Shown here in pieces: positions 8,301-11,367 of a stretch of DNA of 11,367 bases. Source of the stretch: Bacteroidota bacterium (GTDB lineage Bacteria > Bacteroidota > Ignavibacteria > Kapaibacteriales > UBA2268); assembly GCA_027371665.1 (NCBI GenBank), contig DAHXMP010000197.1, positions 1 to 11,367 on the forward strand. The letters are read 5' to 3'. The notes beneath the pieces were generated by a model, which saw only the letters and a list, made by a program, of their open reading frames with translations, did not search any database and was not told where the DNA came from. Each line of letters begins with the position of its first letter. The first letter of the stretch is position 1. Both the position numbers and the translations under genes were made by a program.

Positions 8301-8580
8301 TCTCGGTGTAGATGACCTGAGCCAAACAGGTGATGATATAACAGTTTTCCCAAATCCCGGAGCGGGGATTTATACTTTAAGTATTAAACTCAGCCAGCCG
8401 CAAAAAATTGATGCAGAGCTGACAAATATACTTGGGATGAAAGAATGGTCTTCAGAAATAAATTATGATGATGGGGTTTTAACTCAACAAATTGATATTC
8501 AAAATTTGCCTGCAGGTGTGTATTATTTAGTTGTCAGGTATGGTTCCGGTAATCATATTCAGAAAATAGTTAAAGAATAA
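5344..8580 (+). CDS. Secreted Asp-box beta-propeller protein with Ig-like modules and T9SS sorting domain (paralog 2)
   Basis: A 1078-residue tandem paralog of the preceding gene with the same domain order. ATG at 5344 begins a typical signal peptide (MKKQK, then an unusually pure IIIIIFFFF core, likely cleavage near IFSQ). A TTG at 5290 would add 18 residues before it and spoil the signal peptide, so it was not used. The Trp-rich module (FKRWESFWERRL, GEFP) is at about 65-110. Asp-box motifs follow (SVDGGRNW, TTNGGTDW, TTDGGNSW, SDDGGETW, TTDGGATW, THDGGQNW); some blades are degenerate (SVNNGESF). The propeller ends RAATFGRGIWE near 770. Ig-like modules begin near 775 (FCQGDS), 858 (MCKNDS) and 922. 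The T9SS sorting domain runs from about 998 (VFPNPGAGIYTLSI) to the end (IQKIVKE). Surface exposure is well supported; ligand and role are unknown. No Shine-Dalgarno is visible. It is probably co-transcribed with the upstream paralog. Confidence 0.92.
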   Translation: MKKQKLIINYIIIIIFFFFSLGSIFSQESLLKLEQMKNPNFYDIDKALNEYWGNVNKEQEGEKESEEMESWSQFKRWESFWERRLYPIGEFPDTKNIINAWQQYKEKNLKNSTQTAQWTLLGPLDNPQSVGGQREQGLGRVNRVRFDPNNFNIIWAGSASGGVWKSVDGGRNWMTFPFTQFLSIGVSDIAISPKNSNIVYVATGDCEPSYSRYYSIGLIKTTNGGTDWQLTNLKYSLSDGINVNRVLVNPDDPNIVIVGTSDGIYKTTDGGNSWALKQGGAFFIDMEYMPGNANVVYASTTSWGGKNFVYKSDDGGETWKIVQTYNNSLRVAIAVSPAEPNYVYSLVAALNRGFQSLSLSLDGGENWDVMAVPSTVNNLLGWGDGTGTDTKGQGEYDLCLAVSPSHANEVYVGGVNVWKSVNNGESFTLTTHWYGGYNKPYIHADQHDLVFANYSTTLYAGNDGGIDKTTDGGATWTNITDGLSITQFYRLGCSATNPNLIIAGCQDNGTRRLKNLVWNGVISGDGMEAAIDPTNENRMYGSNQYGELQKSGNGGNTFVHMIGQNETGQQGDWITPFIICQQNPSILYAGYRDVWKLSNYGNTPQKISNFGGNQNILSLALAPSDTNTLYAATISDLNVTHDGGQNWNMRIYSGGPISSIAVDPQNPDRVWISKSNFSDGNKVFEYDGTTWRNISGNLPNVPVNCIVYQNGSPDRLYVGTDIGVFYSDYGSAYWESYGSGLPNVIVYDLAIQYSSHKLRAATFGRGIWEVDVSDCNLPQPQITIIGDTTFCQGDSCTLVAEDGMPNYNWTNGQTTKTIVVKESGAYSYVVNDTSGCKAKSKAIYVNVKTVNDLVITPVGKYPMCKNDSVQLSASLGFQSYSWSTGEKDRKITVYQPGIYTVTATSTNGCSRTTDFTVEISPGKPVITRYRNTLTSSDAFAYRWFLDGNIIPGATGKTFDITQGGTYWVEVFDKDSCSDVSDTLFAILGVDDLSQTGDDITVFPNPGAGIYTLSIKLSQPQKIDAELTNILGMKEWSSEINYDDGVLTQQIDIQNLPAGVYYLVVRYGSGNHIQKIVKE

Positions 8581-8637
8581 ATTTTTATTAGATGAAATTA
8601 ACTCTTTTTTTTAAAATTTGTTAAATCTGAATTTTCA

Positions 8638-9237
8638 ATGATAGGGCAACTTAAAGGGATATTAGCAGCTAAAAATCCGACAGAGATAATAGTTGATTGC
8701 GGGGGTGTAGGTTACATGGCATCAGTTTCAGTGAATACTTCTGAAAATCTTCCCCAGGTAGGGGATAATGTGAAGGTTTTAACAATTCTTATTCCTAAAG
8801 AGGATTCCCTGAATTTATATGCTTTTTCAGATGAATCTGAGCGTGAAGCTTTTAAAATGCTGATTTCAATATCCGGAATAGGAGCTAAAAGTGCTTTAGG
8901 AATTTTGTCTTCTCTTACAGTAGAAGATTTACAGACAATTATTATATCAGGAAATCTTCATTCACTGCAGAAACTGCCCGGGATAGGAAAGAAGACTGCC
9001 GAAAGGCTTCTCCTCGAATTAAAGGATAAAATCACAAAAATTAGACCTGTCCAAATTACGGATACACAGATAAACAACTTTCAGATTGTCCAGGAAGCTT
9101 TATCTGCACTTGTTACACTTGGATATTCGAGGATTGTAGCCGATAAAGCAATAAGATTAGCTATTGCTGAAGCAAGATCGGAAAAGATAAGTGCAGAACA
9201 ATTAATTAAATCGGCATTGAAATTCGCCATTTTATGA
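8638..9237 (+). CDS. ruvA: Holliday junction branch migration complex subunit RuvA
   Basis: RuvA binds four-way DNA junctions as a tetramer and loads the RuvB motor, driving branch migration in recombinational repair with RuvC. The 199 residues match the usual length of about 200. Domain I is an OB-fold starting MIGQLKG with the VGY turn at 24-26; the acidic pin residues E55 and D56 (KEDSLNLYAF) sit at the same numbers as in Escherichia coli. Domain II has two helix-hairpin-helix motifs, ISGIGAKSALGIL (about 78-90) and LPGIGKKTAERLLLELKDK (about 113-131). After a flexible linker, domain III (about 147-199, EALSALVTLGYS) is the RuvB-binding helical bundle. ATG at 8638 gives the canonical N-terminus. 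It lies 57 bp after the secreted paralog and 20 bp before the HisA-like gene, with which it is probably co-transcribed. No ruvB or ruvC lies in the window. All family features are intact. Confidence 0.98.
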   Translation: MIGQLKGILAAKNPTEIIVDCGGVGYMASVSVNTSENLPQVGDNVKVLTILIPKEDSLNLYAFSDESEREAFKMLISISGIGAKSALGILSSLTVEDLQTIIISGNLHSLQKLPGIGKKTAERLLLELKDKITKIRPVQITDTQINNFQIVQEALSALVTLGYSRIVADKAIRLAIAEARSEKISAEQLIKSALKFAIL

Positions 9238-9257
9238 ACATTTAAAAAATTTTTTTT

Positions 9258-10013
9258 ATGCTTCTTGTTATACCTGCTGTTTCAATGCATGATGGGAAAT
9301 GCCACTTTCTTGTAAAGGGGGAAAGAGGTACTAAGGAGATGTATCTTAAATATTCCGATAAACCTGAGTTGTTATGTAAGCTTTGGCGGCGGGAAAATGC
9401 AAAAACAATTCATATAACTGATTTCGACTCATTAAAGAATGAAGATAATAAACTAAATATTGAAAAAGCAGTAGAAATTTCCGATTCTCTGGATATACCC
9501 GTACAATTACTTTCAGAGTTTAAATCTATCGAAAACTGTTTTATGCTTCTTGACAGGGGAATCTATAGATTAATTCTCTATGATTTTGCGGTCAATCATC
9601 AGGAAGATACAAGAGAACTGTTAAAATATTATACGTCTTCCCATATTGCTTTTTTTGTTAATGTACTTAATGGAAAAATTCGATTCCTGAAATCCCCGCA
9701 AATTTTTACTGATAATGATTATATAGACTATCTCCTGGAACTTGGTGCTTCAAGAATAATATTCAGGGATGAAGCGAGGTTTGGAACTACCGAAGGGCCT
9801 GATATGGCGGCTATTGAGAGAATCTGCAATTCCACTAATCTGAAGATTACTATATATGGAACAGTAACGAATCCACAGCAGCTTTGGGAATTACAGAAAT
9901 ACGAATCTTTAGGATTAGATTCTGTAATTATTGATAAGCCGCTTTATCAGAATGCATTTCCATGTCAGAAAATCTGGAGGCTTATTGAAGCTGAGCTCGA
10001 GGAAGGAAGTTAA
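9258..10013 (+). CDS. Degenerate HisA-like TIM-barrel protein, probably not a histidine enzyme
   Basis: The 251 residues align along their length with HisA (ProFAR isomerase), a half-barrel-duplicated TIM barrel. Recognisable blocks are IPAVSMHDGKCHFLVKGE at the start, AKTIHITDFDSLK for strand 2, LDIPVQ for strand 3, FRDEARFGTTEGPDM for strand 6, and a final LGLDSVIIDKPLY. The active site is not kept. The first catalytic Asp of HisA is Ser9 here, the second is Asn135 (FVNVLNGK). The strand-3 phosphate loop GGGIR has become LSEFK at 85-89, and the strand-7 SGGV has become YGTV. The protein therefore probably keeps the fold but lacks isomerase chemistry. It follows ruvA by 20 bp, suggesting one transcript, and converges on a DUF488 gene 15 bp away. 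No histidine genes lie nearby, which argues against a biosynthetic role. An alternative is a divergent family member with a different substrate; function unknown. Confidence 0.8.
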   Translation: MLLVIPAVSMHDGKCHFLVKGERGTKEMYLKYSDKPELLCKLWRRENAKTIHITDFDSLKNEDNKLNIEKAVEISDSLDIPVQLLSEFKSIENCFMLLDRGIYRLILYDFAVNHQEDTRELLKYYTSSHIAFFVNVLNGKIRFLKSPQIFTDNDYIDYLLELGASRIIFRDEARFGTTEGPDMAAIERICNSTNLKITIYGTVTNPQQLWELQKYESLGLDSVIIDKPLYQNAFPCQKIWRLIEAELEEGS

Positions 10014-10028
10014 TCAGAATTTTCCCGT

Positions 10029-10508
10029 TTACAAATGAACGACCACTGCCTTAAGTGAATGAGATAATTTGTCAGCAACAATTGAACGGTGGCAGGCTTC
10101 AGGATTTTTTTCAACACAAAAGAAAAGAATATTTTTAGCGTTTTTTCCTAAAGTATTTATAAATTTATCAGAGTCGAAATTTTTCAGTTTTTCTTCGTTG
10201 AACCTTTTTATAAATTCCTCAGACAATGATTCCCGTTTTCGTCTGTTAATCTTAGATTTAATATCCATTTCTTTTTGAATATTCATTAGTTCTAAGCTGG
10301 GAGAAAATTCTAAAAAATGGAAATATGAAATACCGATTTTTTTCAACTTCATTTGAAGCTTTTCACTATTGACAAATGTATATTCAGAGCCTCGTACAGC
10401 CCTTCGCCTCCTTATATCACAGAAAGTGTCAATTTTATTCTCAAGCAGCTTATTGAAAAATTCTTTTTCACTGCTTCCATATACACCGCAGGTAAAAATA
10501 TTTATCAT
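10029..10508 (-). CDS. DUF488 family protein
   Basis: A 159-residue cytoplasmic protein of a widespread family without an agreed biochemical role. The family pattern is visible: an N-terminal strand with a Gly turn (INIFTCGVYGSS), a short helix (EKEFFNKLLENKIDTFCDIR) ending in the conserved DxR, then a central GISYFHF segment, a charged insert rich in Lys/Arg/Glu (about 75-110), and the C-terminal signature CVEKNPEACHR at about 130-140, where the Cys-Glu and Cys-His-Arg residues are the most conserved part of the family. The Arg-rich stretch DIRRRRAVRG differs from the more usual DVRxxPxSR form. ATG at 10508 gives a complete N-terminus. The gene starts 11 bp after the stop of the upstream minus-strand gene, so the two are probably one transcription unit. 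Nothing in the sequence tells its substrate. Confidence 0.85.
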   Translation of the reverse strand: MINIFTCGVYGSSEKEFFNKLLENKIDTFCDIRRRRAVRGSEYTFVNSEKLQMKLKKIGISYFHFLEFSPSLELMNIQKEMDIKSKINRRKRESLSEEFIKRFNEEKLKNFDSDKFINTLGKNAKNILFFCVEKNPEACHRSIVADKLSHSLKAVVVHL

Positions 10509-10519
10509 ATCATAACGAG

Positions 10520-11367
10520 TTAATTAGTGCCTTTATCTCTACTGAGAGTTCCGATTTTCCAGCTACCGTTGTTTTGTATTTCAATAAATAATGATTTGTC
10601 TTTTCCGTTAAGCCTGATTTTACCTCCCCTGTGTAACAAATCAAGAGCGATGCGTATTTCTTTTTCTTTAAAACCATAGCTTTTGATTTCCTTTTTCAAC
10701 TCATTATCGTTAAATGCAAACATTATTTTTTCAGGATAATAATTCTGCATCTTAGATATAGGCAGTTCATGAGGTAGTGATAGAATAATTAACCTTTCTC
10801 CTGTGGTATCATCCTTAACTACAGAGTAAATAACAGACCCGGTCATGCCTTTTTTCCCTATGGAATATTTGGTGGGGTATATATCATCGGAAACGAGTGA
10901 AGTGATTTGCAAGGATTCGTCAGTCTCGCACAGCATTAAGTTATTGTCCAGAATTTCAACAGGTTCGATGCCAAGCAGATATTTCCCCGGTTTAATGTTT
11001 CCGAGAATAACAGGTGTTAAACCTTTGAAATTGGTAGTGTCAAGTAATGGATGAGATGTTTCTATCCGCAGACTATTCACTTTTTTTCTTGTGCCGATAG
11101 TGTCAGTGTCCATTGCAAAATAAATTTTTAAACCAAGCGGTATGGAGGTTACCAGTAACTCATTTGTTTTCAGTCCGGGGTCGTTTGGATTATTTGAATT
11201 ATCAATAATAACTTCTTTACCGGAATCGGGGGGATTATTTTGTTGGTTAAACTCATCACTCGTTGAAAGTGAAGAACCATAGTTGCCACCGAAATTTTTG
11301 CTTAAAGTTATTTCGATGGCTGTGTACTCTTTATCGTTTTGCTCGATTTTAAAAGGTTCTCCTTTAA
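10520..11367 (-). CDS. Partial gene: uncharacterised protein with PEGA-like domain, N-terminus beyond the window
   Basis: The reading frame stays open from the TAA at 10522-10520 to the right edge, giving at least 281 residues; the ATG at 11113 is internal, not the start, because the protein continues upstream without a stop. Visible parts in order: a segment containing YTAIEITLSKNFGG, an Asn/Pro-rich linker (about 11248-11174), then a PEGA-like beta domain (about 11168-10960), recognised by LVTSIPLGLKIYF at its start and KGLTPVILGNIKPGKYLL at its end. PEGA domains follow this TP..L..i.pG.y pattern and usually sit in envelope or surface-associated proteins. The C-terminus contains a charged helical stretch (NELKKEIKSYGFKEKEIRIALDLLHRGGKIRL) that could be a small winged-helix fold. 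No signal peptide or membrane segment can be judged because the N-terminus is missing. It lies 11 bp before the DUF488 gene. The PEGA assignment is moderate, the rest unknown. Confidence 0.72.
   Translation of the reverse strand, partial: KGEPFKIEQNDKEYTAIEITLSKNFGGNYGSSLSTSDEFNQQNNPPDSGKEVIIDNSNNPNDPGLKTNELLVTSIPLGLKIYFAMDTDTIGTRKKVNSLRIETSHPLLDTTNFKGLTPVILGNIKPGKYLLGIEPVEILDNNLMLCETDESLQITSLVSDDIYPTKYSIGKKGMTGSVIYSVVKDDTTGERLIILSLPHELPISKMQNYYPEKIMFAFNDNELKKEIKSYGFKEKEIRIALDLLHRGGKIRLNGKDKSLFIEIQNNGSWKIGTLSRDKGTN

Noticed and set aside
8120..8353. Short antisense frame at the end of the second propeller gene
   Set aside because: Shadow of the Ig-like and sorting-domain coding sequence; no family motif.
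8581..8637. Rho-independent terminator before ruvA
   Set aside because: There is a T-run but no stem in front of it; the T-run is ordinary for this AT-rich spacer.
9258..10013. Annotation as functional hisA
   Set aside because: Both catalytic Asp positions and the phosphate-binding loops are replaced, and no other histidine gene is nearby.
10014..10028. Bidirectional terminator between the converging genes
   Set aside because: Only 15 bp separate the stops and no stem-loop is visible there.
11111..11113. ATG as start of the minus-strand gene at the right end
   Set aside because: The frame is open upstream to the window edge and the PEGA-like domain begins before this ATG, so it is internal.
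11352..11365. Small hairpin AAAGG-TTCT-CCTTT at the right edge as a terminator
   Set aside because: Five-base stem with no GC-rich core, inside an open coding frame, and without a proper T-tract.

Overview
The window most resembles a contig from an AT-rich member of the Bacteroidota/Chlorobiota/Ignavibacteriota (FCB) group. The main clues are two large secreted proteins with type IX secretion (T9SS) C-terminal sorting domains, Asp-box beta-propellers and CxGDS-type Ig-like modules. Weak or absent Shine-Dalgarno sites in front of most genes and AT-rich spacers agree with this. I cannot assign a genus.

Layout, left to right. (1) 14-1780, minus strand: a two-headed glycosyltransferase (GT2 - TPR - GT2). 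Its second catalytic domain is cut off at the window edge, exactly where a 23-bp perfect inverted repeat (1-23 versus 1381-1403) begins. This is either an assembly or amplification chimera or an intragenic invertible segment. (2) 1781-1996: an AT-rich divergent intergenic region. (3) 1997-5272 and 5344-8580, plus strand: tandem paralogous secreted proteins of nearly equal size and the same domain order: signal peptide, a conserved FKRWE..FW N-terminal module, Asp-box/VPS10-like propeller, three Ig-like modules, T9SS sorting domain. (4) 8638-9237: ruvA (Holliday junction helicase subunit), followed 20 bp later by 9258-10013, a HisA-derived TIM-barrel protein that has lost both catalytic Asp positions and the phosphate-binding glycine loops. 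(5) Converging on it from the other strand, a two-gene unit: 10520-11367, a partial gene open through the right edge with a PEGA-like domain, then 10029-10508, a DUF488-family protein.

Functional picture. The two T9SS proteins are probably exported to the cell surface as repeat-rich adhesive or binding proteins. The divergent glycosyltransferase may modify surface glycans, but no direct link to the T9SS cargo can be shown. ruvA is housekeeping; the HisA-like protein beside it is the least explained protein and probably has a non-histidine role. No mobile element, CRISPR array, tRNA or rRNA was seen. I found no clear multi-gene novel system; the best leads are the degenerate HisA-like protein and the inverted repeat that truncates the glycosyltransferase.
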